Shown: positions 1 to 8,142 of the stretch, piece by piece | Layout: each line of letters begins with the position of its first letter | Numbering within the stretch: position 1 is the stretch's first letter | Assembly (NCBI RefSeq): GCF_014652315.1 | Contig: NZ_BMYO01000001.1 | Span: 186,001 to 250,000 of the forward strand | DNA: 64,000 nucleotides | From: Jeongeupia chitinilytica | Lineage (GTDB): Bacteria; Pseudomonadota; Gammaproteobacteria; Burkholderiales; Chitinibacteraceae | Direction of reading: 5' to 3' | The notes under the pieces: generated by a model | Database searches by the model: none | Told to the model about the DNA's origin: nothing | What the model saw: the letters and a program-made list of their open reading frames with translations, nothing else | Position numbers and translations under genes: made by a program

Positions 1-1
1 C

Positions 2-538
2 CGCCGCGGCTCGCTCAACGTCGACGACGAGGGCAACCCGACCAGCCGCACCGTGCTGATCGAGGACGGCATCCTCAAGGGCTATATGCAGGATAGCCTG
101 AACGCTAGGCTGATGGGCATGCCGCTGACCGGTAACGGCCGGCGCGAGAGCTACGCCCACCTGCCGATGCCGCGGATGACCAACACCATCATGCTCGGCG
201 GCGACAAGGACCCGGGCGAGATTCTTGCATCGGTCAAGCGCGGCCTGTACGCGGCCAACTTCGGCGGCGGCCAGGTCGACATCACCAGCGGCAAGTTCGT
301 GTTCTCCGCCGCCGAGGCGTGGTATGTCGAGGACGGCAAGCTGCTGTATCCGGTCAAGGGCGCGACGCTGATCGGCAACGGTCCGGATGTCCTGACCCGG
401 GTGTCGATGATCGGCAACGACATGGCGCTCGATCCGGGTGTCGGTACCTGCGGCAAGGAAGGCCAGAGCGTGCCGGTCGGCGTCGGCCAGCCGACGCTGC
501 GGGTCGATGGCGGCCTGACCGTCGGTGGTACAGCCTGA
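2..538 (+). CDS. tldD: TldD metalloprotease, C-terminal part (cut by window edge)
   Basis: C-terminal 178 residues of TldD, the partner of PmbA/TldE in the zinc-dependent TldD/E protease that trims microcin- and CcdA-type peptides in the cytoplasm. The reading frame is open from the first base, so the start lies upstream of the window. Recognisable family blocks are GNGRRESYAHLPMPRMTNT, the glycine-rich AANFGGGQVDITSGKFVFSA block and the C-terminal GTCGKEGQSVPVGVGQPTL. The catalytic HExxxH part would be upstream and is not visible. The stop codon overlaps the next ATG (TGATG), so the two genes are translationally linked. Identity is secure. Confidence 0.95.
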   Translation, partial: RRGSLNVDDEGNPTSRTVLIEDGILKGYMQDSLNARLMGMPLTGNGRRESYAHLPMPRMTNTIMLGGDKDPGEILASVKRGLYAANFGGGQVDITSGKFVFSAAEAWYVEDGKLLYPVKGATLIGNGPDVLTRVSMIGNDMALDPGVGTCGKEGQSVPVGVGQPTLRVDGGLTVGGTA

Positions 539-888
539 TGCCGATCGCGCAGGACACGCTCTACCTGCTGACGCCGGGTTATGCCGTTGACGATCATGGG
601 CCGCATTTCTGTGCCGATTGCGCGACCGTCGAGGGCTTCCTCGCCTATTACCCGCAACTGGCCGGGCGGTTCGCCATCGAACGGATCGGCTTTTCGCGGC
701 CGCGCCCCGAGCTCGTGCCGCTGCTCGGCGACGACCACCAGGGCTGCCCCGTGCTGATTCTGGCCGCGGCCAGTGAAGCCGGTGCGGACCTGCCGCTGCA
801 GACTGCAAACGGCCTGCGCTTCATCGACGAGCCGAAGGCGATCCTGCGCTATCTCGGTCGCAAACACGGCGTCGGCACGCCCTCCTGA
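538..888 (+). CDS. DUF3088 family protein
   Basis: 116-residue cytoplasmic protein matching the DUF3088 family as I remember it: an N-terminal DTLYLLTPGY block, FCADCATVEGFLAYYPQLA with a CxxC-like pair, an RPRPELVPLLGDDHQGCPVL centre and a C-terminal FIDEPKAILRYLGRKHG. The layout (beta strand, CxxC, cis-Pro-like PVL segment, helical end) resembles a thioredoxin/glutathione-S-transferase N-terminal fold, but that is an inference and no biochemical role is known to me. The start ATG overlaps the tldD stop codon, so it is the last gene of a tldD operon. An inverted repeat follows directly. Confidence 0.8.
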   Translation: MPIAQDTLYLLTPGYAVDDHGPHFCADCATVEGFLAYYPQLAGRFAIERIGFSRPRPELVPLLGDDHQGCPVLILAAASEAGADLPLQTANGLRFIDEPKAILRYLGRKHGVGTPS

Positions 889-948
889 AACGGCAGCTTG
901 CGGACTTTCCCGATGCGGCAGGCAACGACGGCGGCGTAAGCTGCCGTT
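889..948 (+). terminator. Long-loop inverted repeat after DUF3088 (possible terminator)
   Basis: Perfect 11-bp arms AACGGCAGCTT (889-899) and AAGCTGCCGTT (938-948) enclose a 38-nt GC-rich loop and are followed by gtcgttttc. The position directly after the DUF3088 stop and the trailing T-rich bases suggest a terminator, although the loop is unusually long. The 3' arm ends in GCCGTTGTCGTT, the same ending as the hairpin at 5919-5942. Confidence 0.4.
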
Positions 949-969
949 GTCGTTTTCAGGGAAAGAGGC

Positions 970-2025
970 ATGGTCCGTTTTGACAGTATCCGCGCCCGCA
1001 ACGGTGCACGGATCGGTACGCTGACGCTTGACGCGCCGGCCCGGCTCAACGCCCAGACGCTCGCCATGGTCGATGCAATGCTGGCGCAGCTCGACGCCTG
1101 GCAGGCCGACCCCGAGGTCGTCGCGGTGCTGGTCTCGGCCAGCGGCGAGCGGGCATTCTGTGCCGGCGGTGACATCCGTGCGCTGTACGACGCGATGGTC
1201 ACGCCGGGGCACATCGATCGTGGCGACCGCTTTTTCGCCCGCGAATACCTGCTCTGCCACCGGGTACGACACTTTTCCAAACCGGTCATCGCCTTCGGCT
1301 TCGGCGCGATCATGGGGGGCGGCTGGGGACTGTACTCTGCGGCGAGCCATCGTTTGCTCCGCGCCGATGCCCAGCTGGCGATGCCCGAAATTGCCATCGG
1401 CCTGTTCCCCGATGTCGGCGCCAGCCGCTGGCTGCATGCCTTGCCGGACGGTTTGGGGCGATTCCTGGCGCTGACCGGCAGCCGCATCAATGCCTGCGAT
1501 GCGCTGGCCAGCGGGGTGGCGCACGGCCTGACCGGCGCCGTGGGACGGGACGAGTTCACGCACGCGCTTGCCGGACTGCACTGGCAGGGGGCACGCAATC
1601 ATGACGACGAGATGCTATCCGACTGGCTTGCCGGTTTCGCCCGGCAGCACCGGGCGGAAGGACCCGCATCGCGCTGGTCGCACGAGCGGCATCACGTCGA
1701 AGATCTTGTCGGCGGCGACAGCCTCGACGACATTGCGATGCGGCTGCATCGCAGCGCCAAAGGCGACGACTGGCTGGCCCACGGTTGCGCACAGTTCGCC
1801 GCCGGCTCGCCGACGTCGGCGACGCTGATCTGGCGCATGGCCGAGCGTGCGCTGCGGATCGACGACGATGCGCTGCTGGCACTCGAAACCGGTGTCGCCT
1901 CGTTCTGTCTGCGCCATGGCGACTTCCGCGAAGGCGTTCGTGCCAAGCTCGTCGACCGCGATGGCCTGCCGCGCTGGCAGGCGACGACGCTGGCCGAGGC
2001 GGAACGGCAGGCACTGCCGCTCTAG
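970..2025 (+). CDS. Enoyl-CoA hydratase/isomerase family, 3-hydroxyisobutyryl-CoA hydrolase-like
   Basis: 351-residue crotonase-fold protein. Its length and motifs fit the 3-hydroxyisobutyryl-CoA hydrolase (HIBCH/ECH_2) branch of valine catabolism rather than a classic 260-residue hydratase. Visible signatures are the oxyanion-hole block FCAGGDIRALYDAM (around residues 60-75), the second oxyanion block GAIMGGGWGL, and MPEIAIGLFPDVGASRWL, which carries the Glu and Asp positions used by HIBCH. The C-terminal third is the divergent extension typical of the branch. The ATG at 970 has a GAAAGAGG ribosome binding site. No valine-pathway genes lie nearby, so the substrate is inferred from family only. 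Confidence 0.82.
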   Translation: MVRFDSIRARNGARIGTLTLDAPARLNAQTLAMVDAMLAQLDAWQADPEVVAVLVSASGERAFCAGGDIRALYDAMVTPGHIDRGDRFFAREYLLCHRVRHFSKPVIAFGFGAIMGGGWGLYSAASHRLLRADAQLAMPEIAIGLFPDVGASRWLHALPDGLGRFLALTGSRINACDALASGVAHGLTGAVGRDEFTHALAGLHWQGARNHDDEMLSDWLAGFARQHRAEGPASRWSHERHHVEDLVGGDSLDDIAMRLHRSAKGDDWLAHGCAQFAAGSPTSATLIWRMAERALRIDDDALLALETGVASFCLRHGDFREGVRAKLVDRDGLPRWQATTLAEAERQALPL

Positions 2026-2160
2026 GAGATCCACCACAAAGGCATATTGGTCGCGGCGCGGCGTGCCGGCATACAATTGCTGCCAGGCTTGAAACTTTTT
2101 GCCGCCGCATCCATCTTATCGGAGCGGCGTGGCCGCATATCACACATCCGGAGAGACCTC

Positions 2161-2841
2161 ATGCAACTCAACACCGCCCGTTACGGCGGCGAATCGCTCG
2201 CCGTTGAGCGTAACCGAGTCCTGCGCAATACCTATTTCCTGCTGGCGCTGTCGATGCTGCCCACCGCGCTGGGTGCGCTGGTTGGCGTGTCGATGCAGTT
2301 CGCCATGTCGCCGCTGATGGGGGCCGTGGTGTTCCTCGGCATCAGCTTCGGCGCGTTCTTTGCCATCGAGAAAACCAAGAACAGCGGCATGGGGGTCGTG
2401 CTGCTGCTGGCGTATACCGGCTTCATGGGCCTGTGGCTGTCGCAGATCCTTCAGGTTGCGCTGCGCTTTTCCAACGGCGCGCAACTGATCGGTACGGCCG
2501 CCGTCGGGACTGCCGCGATCTTCTTCACGCTGTCGGCGATCGCCACGGTGACGAAGAAGGATTTCAGCTTCATGGGCAAGTTCCTGATGATCGGTGTCGT
2601 CATGCTGATCCTGGCGTCGCTCGGCAATCTGTTCTTCCAGATTCCGGCGCTGTCGCTGGCGATCTCGGCGATCGCCGTGCTGATCTTCTCGGCCTTCATT
2701 CTTGTCGACACCAGCCGCATCGTGAACGGCGGCGAGACCAACTATGTCAGCGCGACGCTGCAGCTGTACCTGAACATCTACAACCTGTTCATCAGCCTGC
2801 TGAACATCCTGATGGCCTTCTCAGGCAATAACCGCAACTGA
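2161..2841 (+). CDS. Bax inhibitor-1/YccA family integral membrane protein
   Basis: 226-residue protein made almost entirely of seven hydrophobic segments, matching the Bax inhibitor-1 (TMBIM/YccA) family. In E. coli, YccA binds FtsH and modulates SecY proteolysis; other members are pH-sensitive calcium leak channels. The last helices carry the diagnostic ILVDTSRIVNGGETNYVSATLQLYLNIYNLF region with its conserved Asp and paired aromatic residues. ATG 2161 is chosen because GGAGAG sits 6 nt upstream and earlier in-frame codons would add a non-homologous tail. Single-gene unit closed by a strong terminator at 2859-2890. ftsH lies 17 kb downstream. Confidence 0.9.
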   Translation: MQLNTARYGGESLAVERNRVLRNTYFLLALSMLPTALGALVGVSMQFAMSPLMGAVVFLGISFGAFFAIEKTKNSGMGVVLLLAYTGFMGLWLSQILQVALRFSNGAQLIGTAAVGTAAIFFTLSAIATVTKKDFSFMGKFLMIGVVMLILASLGNLFFQIPALSLAISAIAVLIFSAFILVDTSRIVNGGETNYVSATLQLYLNIYNLFISLLNILMAFSGNNRN

Positions 2842-2858
2842 CCGTCGTTTTGCCTCAG

Positions 2859-2890
2859 AACAACGGCGCCCCGGGGCGCCGTTGTTTTTT
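2859..2890 (+). terminator. Intrinsic terminator after the Bax-inhibitor-like gene
   Basis: Arms AACAACGGCGCC (2859-2870) and GGCGCCGTTGTT (2875-2886) close a CCGG loop and are followed by a T-run to about 2890. It is preceded by TGCCTCAG, which also precedes the terminator at 5919. Confidence 0.9.
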
Positions 2891-2949
2891 GCGCGCTGTG
2901 GGTTTGGCCCTATGGGGAGCGCACGGCCGGCACGCTATGCTTGGGCGTG

Positions 2950-5253
2950 ATGCGCATTTTTCCCCACCGCGACCGTGGCCAGTGGCCATGGCTTCTTGCC
3001 TATCTGGCGATCGGCCTGACGCTGGCCGTGCTGCTCGGCTACGCCGCCTACGATGCGCGGCAGACGCGGCTCGCGCGCGTCAGCACGCTGGCGCAGGACC
3101 TGCTTTGGCAGGAACAGGCCATCCGGCTGCATCTGCAGACCAACCAGAACGTCATCGAGAACCTCGCCTACAGTCTGGCTGCGGACGCAATCCGGCCCGC
3201 CGATTTTTCGGCGCGTGCCGATGCCCTGATGAAGGCCAACCCGGAAATCATCGCCGTCGAGTACATCAGTCGCGAAGGCAAGCGCCTCGGTGGTCTGCCG
3301 GTATACAGCGACCGCCCCAACAGCCTGCCGCCACTGAACGACCCCGCGCTGATCGACGCGCTGGAAGGCGCGGCATCGCTCGGACGGCCGACGTATTCGG
3401 CGGTGATCTACCGCAACATTCCGCAAATCGTCCTCGTCGTTCCGTACTTCCGCAGCACGGTGTACGAGGGCGCGGTGCTCGCCAGCTATTCGCTGCCGCA
3501 ACTGATGCAGCTGCAGGTGCCGTGGTGGATGGTGCAACGCTACGACCTCGTGCTGCTCGATCAGGACGGTCAGGCGCTGGTACCGGCCGACTACACCGGG
3601 CCGCAGGACAGACTGAGCAAGGAAGTCGGCTTTGCCTCGCCGGGCAACGGCCTCAAGCTGCGCGCCAGCGTCCGCAGCGAGCCGAGTCCGGCACGCCGGC
3701 AGCTGGCGATGCTGGTGGCCAGCGTCGTATTGCTGCTGACGATGCTGGTCTGGGCCCTGACGCTGGTGAAGAAACGCATGAGCGAACGCCAGCGGGCCGA
3801 AGATGCGCTGCGCGACGAGATCGGGTTCCGCTCGGCAATGGAAGACTCGCTGACGACCGGCTTGCTGGCAATCGGTCGCGAGGGGGAGCTGATCTACGTG
3901 AACCCCGGTTTCTGCCAACTGGTCGGCTGGCGGGCCGACGAGCTGGTCGGACTGGTGCCGCCCATGCCGTTCTGGCCCCCCGAGCGTCTGTCGCATTGCG
4001 CGAGCGCCTTTCAGGCGATCCGGATGGGCAACTCGCCGGCAGGCGGGATGCAGCTGCGTTTCATGCGCCGCGACGGCGAACGTTTCGATGTACGCCTGTA
4101 CGCGTCGCGGTTGATCGACGGCCGCGGCGAACATCGCGGCTGGATGGCTTCGCTGTACGATACGACCGAAATCCGCCGCGAACGCGAGGCGCTGGCGACG
4201 TCGCGGATGCAGTTGCGCACGGTGCTCGAAGGGCTGGATGCGTCGGTGTCGGTGACCGATGCACGGACCGGCGCGCTGCTGTACCGGAACCGCGGCCATG
4301 CCAGCCGTTTTTCGCTGAATGCCGACGCCGAATGCTGTCTGGTGCCGCTGGGATCGCAACCGCTGCACGATGGCCAGGTCGAGGAGTGCCTCGACACCAT
4401 CAGCGGCCGCTGGTTTGCCGTGCAGCGGCGTTCGCTCGACTGGGTGGACGGCCGACCGGTCTGGCTGGAGATTGCCACCGACATCACTGCGCGCCGCCAA
4501 GCGGCCGAAGAGGCGCGTCTGCGCGACGAGCGGCTGCAGCATACGGCGCGACTGGTCAGCATGGGTGAAATGGCGTCCAGCCTCGCACATGAACTCAACC
4601 AGCCGCTGGCGGCGATCGCCGGCTATGCCGCTGCCGGCGACAGCCTGCTCGAGATCGAACCGCCGGCACTCAAGCGCGCACGCGAAACGCTGGGCAAGAT
4701 CGGCGATCAGGCTGCACGGGCCGGGCAGATCATCCGCGGTATCCGCAACTTCGTCGCCAAGCGGGCGCCGCGCGAGGACGAGTGCCGGATCGACGCGCTG
4801 CTCGCCGTGCCGATGGAGCTGCTGGCGCCGCTGGCGCGCAAGGCCCAGGTCCAGATCGTGGTCGAGGTGCCTAGCGGGTTGCCGAGCTTCCGGGGCGACG
4901 GGGTGATGCTCGAGCAGGTACTCTTCAATCTGATGAAGAACGGCATCGAGGCGATGGCCACCTTGCCACCGGCACCGCGCCGGCTGACCGTGCACGCCGG
5001 CGTGGTCGACGGCGCGCTGGAAGTCAGCGTGAGTGATCAGGGCGTCGGATTCAGCAGTCCGAACAGCCTGTTTCAGCCGTTTTTCAGTACCAAACCCGAT
5101 GGAATGGGGATGGGGCTCAATATTTGCCGTTCGGTGATGGAACAGCACCGCGGCCATTTGCGGGTGGAAAACCCGCCCGAGGGCGGCTGCCGCTTTGTCT
5201 GCCGCTTGCCCCTGACCGATACAAGAACCGATATGACCGAGGAGAACGCCTGA
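2950..5253 (+). CDS. PAS-domain sensor histidine kinase (DctS/FixL-like)
   Basis: 767-residue membrane sensor kinase. A first membrane helix (about residues 13-36) and a second (about 250-270) bracket an extracytoplasmic sensing region of about 210 residues. Two PAS-like domains follow. The phosphorylation box has His547 in SLAHELNQPLAAIAGY, and the ATPase part shows the N-box NLMKNGIEAM, the G1 box DQGVGF and GMGMGLNICRSVM. The HELNQPLAAI box and the LuxR-type partner downstream are typical of the DctS/DctR and FixL/FixJ group, whose DctS members sense C4-dicarboxylates. No dicarboxylate transporter is adjacent, so the ligand is unknown. ATG 2950 is preferred over in-frame TTG 2941; neither has a strong ribosome binding site. 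Overlaps the regulator gene by TGATG. Confidence 0.85.
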   Translation: MRIFPHRDRGQWPWLLAYLAIGLTLAVLLGYAAYDARQTRLARVSTLAQDLLWQEQAIRLHLQTNQNVIENLAYSLAADAIRPADFSARADALMKANPEIIAVEYISREGKRLGGLPVYSDRPNSLPPLNDPALIDALEGAASLGRPTYSAVIYRNIPQIVLVVPYFRSTVYEGAVLASYSLPQLMQLQVPWWMVQRYDLVLLDQDGQALVPADYTGPQDRLSKEVGFASPGNGLKLRASVRSEPSPARRQLAMLVASVVLLLTMLVWALTLVKKRMSERQRAEDALRDEIGFRSAMEDSLTTGLLAIGREGELIYVNPGFCQLVGWRADELVGLVPPMPFWPPERLSHCASAFQAIRMGNSPAGGMQLRFMRRDGERFDVRLYASRLIDGRGEHRGWMASLYDTTEIRREREALATSRMQLRTVLEGLDASVSVTDARTGALLYRNRGHASRFSLNADAECCLVPLGSQPLHDGQVEECLDTISGRWFAVQRRSLDWVDGRPVWLEIATDITARRQAAEEARLRDERLQHTARLVSMGEMASSLAHELNQPLAAIAGYAAAGDSLLEIEPPALKRARETLGKIGDQAARAGQIIRGIRNFVAKRAPREDECRIDALLAVPMELLAPLARKAQVQIVVEVPSGLPSFRGDGVMLEQVLFNLMKNGIEAMATLPPAPRRLTVHAGVVDGALEVSVSDQGVGFSSPNSLFQPFFSTKPDGMGMGLNICRSVMEQHRGHLRVENPPEGGCRFVCRLPLTDTRTDMTEENA

Positions 5254-5891
5254 TGCGCCCGATTGCGATCATCGATGACGACATCGCCGTGCGCGATGCG
5301 CTGTCGCTGCTGTTTGAAACCCGCGAGTGGCCCAGTGCCGGCTTCGAGTCGGCCGAGCACTTTCTCGCCGCCGCCAATGTTGCCGATTACGCCTGTCTGG
5401 TCATCGACGTGCGGATGACCGGGATGACCGGGCTCGAACTGTTCGCCGAACTGCAAGGCGCGCCCTATCTGCCGCCGGTGATTTTCCTGACCGGCCATGG
5501 CGACGTGCCGATGGCGGTGTCCGCGGTCAAGGGCGGCGCCAGCGATTTCCTCGAAAAACCGTACGACCACAAGGTGCTGCTTTCCAAGGTCGAGGAATAC
5601 CTGCAGAACGACGTGGCCGCGCGCAGCAGCTGGGAAACCCGGCAAACGCTGTCGGAACGGCTGGCCAGCCTGACACCGCGTGAACGCGAGGTGCTGCGCG
5701 AGCTGCTTGCCGGCAAGCTCAACAAGCAGATCGCCGATGCGCTCGACATCAGCATCAAGACCGTGGAAGTCCACCGCGCGCGCATCTATGCCAAGCTGCG
5801 GGTGCGGTCGGCGGTCGAGCTGGCGGCGCAGCTGAAGGCGGTACCGATTGCCGAAATCGTCGGCGAGGCCGCGGCGGGCGGCGACAGCTGA
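5253..5891 (+). CDS. FixJ/DctR-type response regulator (receiver + LuxR HTH)
   Basis: 212-residue DNA-binding response regulator, partner of the kinase immediately upstream (start overlaps its stop). The receiver domain spans about residues 1-120, with the acidic pocket IDDD (7-10), phosphoacceptor Asp52 in VIDVRMTG, Thr in FLTGHGD and Lys in FLEKPYD. The C-terminal LuxR/FixJ-type helix-turn-helix (about 145-205) contains LTPREREVLRELLAGKLNKQIA and the recognition helix IKTVEVHRARIYAKL. It probably activates transcription after phosphorylation by the kinase. The target operon is not evident in this window. Confidence 0.9.
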   Translation: MRPIAIIDDDIAVRDALSLLFETREWPSAGFESAEHFLAAANVADYACLVIDVRMTGMTGLELFAELQGAPYLPPVIFLTGHGDVPMAVSAVKGGASDFLEKPYDHKVLLSKVEEYLQNDVAARSSWETRQTLSERLASLTPREREVLRELLAGKLNKQIADALDISIKTVEVHRARIYAKLRVRSAVELAAQLKAVPIAEIVGEAAAGGDS

Positions 5892-5918
5892 ACCTGCGGG
5901 TTGCCTCAGTACAATCAG

Positions 5919-5946
5919 CAACGGCGCCGCAGGGCGCCGTTGTCGT
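5919..5946 (+). terminator. Terminator hairpin between the response regulator and comEA
   Basis: Arms CAACGGCGCC (5919-5928) and GGCGCCGTTG (5933-5942) close a 4-nt loop and are followed by a weak T-tract (tcgtt). It lies between convergent genes. The arms are identical to the core of the terminator at 2859-2890. Confidence 0.75.
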
Positions 5947-5960
5947 TGGGTCGTACCGGA

Positions 5961-6350
5961 TTACTTCTTGGCCGGTGCGCTGGCCTTGGTCTTGCTCTCC
6001 TTGGCCGCCGGCGCGCTCGCCTTGGCCTTGGTTTCCTTGGCGGACGGGGCACTGGCTTTCTGTGTCTTGCTGCCGGCGGCTGCCGGTGCTGCAACCTTGC
6101 CGCCGACGCTGATGTCGCCCTTGATCTTGTTGAAGGTACCTTCCTTGATTCCCGGCACCTTCATGATGTCTTCCGGCGACTTGAACGCGCCGTTCTTGGT
6201 GCGGTAGTCGACGATGGCCTTGGCCTTGGTCGGGCCGATGCCGTTCAGGCCTTCGAGTTGTTGTTCGGTCGCGGTGTTAAGATCGACGGCCGCGAAGACC
6301 GAGGCGCACAGCAGGAACATGCCGACGAAAGCGGCGAGCCATTTTTTCAT
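5961..6350 (-). CDS. comEA: ComEA-family helix-hairpin-helix DNA-binding protein
   Basis: 129-residue secreted or periplasmic protein. A signal peptide (about 1-20, MKKWLAAFVGMFLLCASVFA) is followed by the ComEA helix-hairpin-helix domain (about 22-82; DLNTATEQQLEGLNGIGPTKA and VPGIKEGTFNKIKGDI). The roughly 45-residue tail of Lys/Ala/Ser/Pro has repeating KASAPAAKE-like units and is probably disordered. ComEA binds incoming double-stranded DNA in the periplasm during natural transformation. The start is set at 6350 because GGAGATAG stands directly upstream; an in-frame extension to 6446 lacks a signal peptide. Monocistronic and divergent from hpnC. Confidence 0.88.
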   Translation of the reverse strand: MKKWLAAFVGMFLLCASVFAAVDLNTATEQQLEGLNGIGPTKAKAIVDYRTKNGAFKSPEDIMKVPGIKEGTFNKIKGDISVGGKVAAPAAAGSKTQKASAPSAKETKAKASAPAAKESKTKASAPAKK

Positions 6351-6444
6351 TGCTATCTCCCTTGAGTTGGTCAGGTGGGGCAAACCCACTTGCTGACTAT
6401 AGCACGCAAAAATCACAACATTTGTCAGTCTGGATTCAGCATTC

Positions 6445-7278
6445 ATGATCAGCGTGACCCCGCAACAATCGGTCGAACATTACGAGAATTTCCCGGTGGC
6501 TTCGGTCCTGTTGCCGCGGCGTTTTCGCAAGCCGGTTGCGGCCGTCTACCATTTTGCCCGCCATGCCGATGACCTGGCCGATGAGGGCGAGGCGGGGCCG
6601 GCCGAGCGTCTGGCTGCGCTGGCCGATTGCAGCGCCGAGCTGGCCCGGATCGACGCCGGCGACACTCCCGAAACCGCACGCTACCAGGCGCTGGCGGCGG
6701 TGGTTCGCGAGTACGGCGTACCGGTATCGCTGTGCGAGGACCTGCTGTCGGCATTTCGCCAGGACGTGACCCAGAGCCGCTATGCCGATTTCGGCGAGCT
6801 GATCCAGTACTGCCGGCGCTCGGCCAATCCGGTCGGACGCATCCTGCTGCACATTTTCGGCGAAGTCAGTCCGCGACATCTGGCGATGTCGGACGGCATC
6901 TGCACTGCGCTTCAGCTGGTCAATTTCTGGCAGGACGTCGCAATCGACTGGACCAAGGACCGCGTCTATCTGCCGCAGGACGAACTGCAGCGCTTCGGCG
7001 TGACCGAGGCGCAGATTGCCGCCGGCAAGGTCGATGCCGGGTGGCAGCGGTTGATGCGTTTCCAGGTCGACCGCACGCGCCGGATGCTCAAGGCCGGGGC
7101 GCCGCTGGCCGGTGCATTGCCCGGACGGATCGGATTCGAATTGCGACTGACGGTGCTCGGCGCGGCGACGGTGCTCGACAAGCTCGATGCCGGCGGCTAC
7201 GACGTGTTCCGTCACCGGCCGGTACTGGGCAAGGGTGACTGGCCGCGCATCGTCTGGCGTGCCTGGCGGCGAAAGTGA
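6445..7278 (+). CDS. hpnC: Squalene synthase HpnC (hydroxysqualene-forming step)
   Basis: 277-residue trans-isoprenyl diphosphate synthase of the squalene/phytoene synthase family. It carries both Asp-rich magnesium-binding motifs, DDLAD (42-46) and NFWQDVAID (Asp164/Asp168). In the three-enzyme bacterial route HpnD makes presqualene diphosphate, HpnC converts it to hydroxysqualene and HpnE reduces that to squalene for hopanoids. The sequence is HpnC-type (NFPVASVLLP start, NFWQDV second motif) and differs from the HpnD at 58.3 kb. It is separated from hpnDE by 51 kb and instead overlaps a nuclease gene (TGATG). No hopene cyclase is visible in the window. Confidence 0.9.
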   Translation: MISVTPQQSVEHYENFPVASVLLPRRFRKPVAAVYHFARHADDLADEGEAGPAERLAALADCSAELARIDAGDTPETARYQALAAVVREYGVPVSLCEDLLSAFRQDVTQSRYADFGELIQYCRRSANPVGRILLHIFGEVSPRHLAMSDGICTALQLVNFWQDVAIDWTKDRVYLPQDELQRFGVTEAQIAAGKVDAGWQRLMRFQVDRTRRMLKAGAPLAGALPGRIGFELRLTVLGAATVLDKLDAGGYDVFRHRPVLGKGDWPRIVWRAWRRK

Positions 7279-7874
7279 TGGCCAGGCGCATCGGCCAGCG
7301 GGAAGTCCGCGCACTGACGACCTTACTCACCGCACGTACCTGGCCGGCGCGGATCGGTGCGCTGCTGGTCCTCGCCGTCGCGGCGTGGGCGTGGTGGAAC
7401 GAGGGCAGGGCGGCGCCGGGCATGCTGGCCGCCGGTCAGGCAATCCGCGGCACCGTGGTCGGCATTGCCGATGGCGACACGCTGACGCTGCTCGATGCCG
7501 AGCGGCGCGAGTACCGGCTGCGCTTGGCGTTCATCGATGCGCCGGAAAAGGCGCAGCCCTATGGCAATGTCGCCAAGCAGGCCCTGTCGGACCGGATTTA
7601 CCGCAAGGTGGTCGATGCCGAGGTGATCGATGTCGACCGCTACCAGCGCGGCGTGGCGGTGATCCGCCTCGACGGCGAGGACATCAATTACGCGCAGGTG
7701 AAGGCCGGACTGGCCTGGCACTACACGCGCTACGCCGGCAAGCAGACGCAGGGCGATTTTGCAGCCTACGAGGCGGCGTTACAGGCGGCGCGTGCCGGCC
7801 GCCTGGGGCTGTGGCAGCAGCCCGGTGCCGAGCCGCCGTGGGACTTCCGCCGCAACAAACGTGCGGCGGAGTGA
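7278..7874 (+). CDS. Thermonuclease (SNase-like) family protein with N-terminal membrane anchor
   Basis: 198-residue protein. An N-terminal hydrophobic segment (about 25-45) serves as anchor or uncleaved signal, followed by a staphylococcal-nuclease OB-fold domain (about 55-185). The calcium and catalytic set is present: DGDT, the Arg and Asp/Glu pair in YRLRLAFIDAPEK, and the second catalytic Arg in DRYQRGVAVI. Expected activity is calcium-dependent endonuclease on the extracytoplasmic side. ATG 7278 overlaps the hpnC stop; GTG 7275 is an alternative one codon earlier. It ends exactly where the convergent lptM gene ends (0-nt spacing). Confidence 0.87.
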   Translation: MARRIGQREVRALTTLLTARTWPARIGALLVLAVAAWAWWNEGRAAPGMLAAGQAIRGTVVGIADGDTLTLLDAERREYRLRLAFIDAPEKAQPYGNVAKQALSDRIYRKVVDAEVIDVDRYQRGVAVIRLDGEDINYAQVKAGLAWHYTRYAGKQTQGDFAAYEAALQAARAGRLGLWQQPGAEPPWDFRRNKRAAE

Positions 7875-8087
7875 CTACTGCTGTGCCGCCGGTGCGCTGG
7901 CCGTTTCGGCGGCCGGCGCCGATGCCGCGGCTTTCGCAGCGGCGGCAGCGCTGGCTTCGGCAGCCTTGCGCTTGTTGTAGTCGGTGCGGGTTTCCGGTGG
8001 CGTCCAGCCCGGCGGCGGCAGGTAAAGCGGGCCCTTGAAGCCGCAGGCGGCGAGCATCAGGACAAGGAGCGGGGCAAGTGCGCGCAT
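7875..8087 (-). CDS. lptM: LptM (YifL-like) small lipoprotein
   Basis: 70-residue lipoprotein. Signal peptide MRALAPLLVLMLAAC gives lipidation at Cys15 (lipobox LAAC), followed by the family core GFKGPLYLPP and a long Ala-rich tail. LptM binds the LptD/LptE outer-membrane LPS translocon and promotes its oxidative maturation. It is divergent from cyaY across 55 bp. In many proteobacteria lysA follows lptM; here the nuclease gene abuts its stop codon, so lysA is not in its usual place. Short but confidently identified from lipobox plus GFKGPLYLP. Confidence 0.85.
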   Translation of the reverse strand: MRALAPLLVLMLAACGFKGPLYLPPPGWTPPETRTDYNKRKAAEASAAAAAKAAASAPAAETASAPAAQQ

Positions 8088-8142
8088 GGCATGCTTTGGT
8101 GGCAAAATCGCTATCTTAACCGACTTGCCGCTGCGACTTGCC

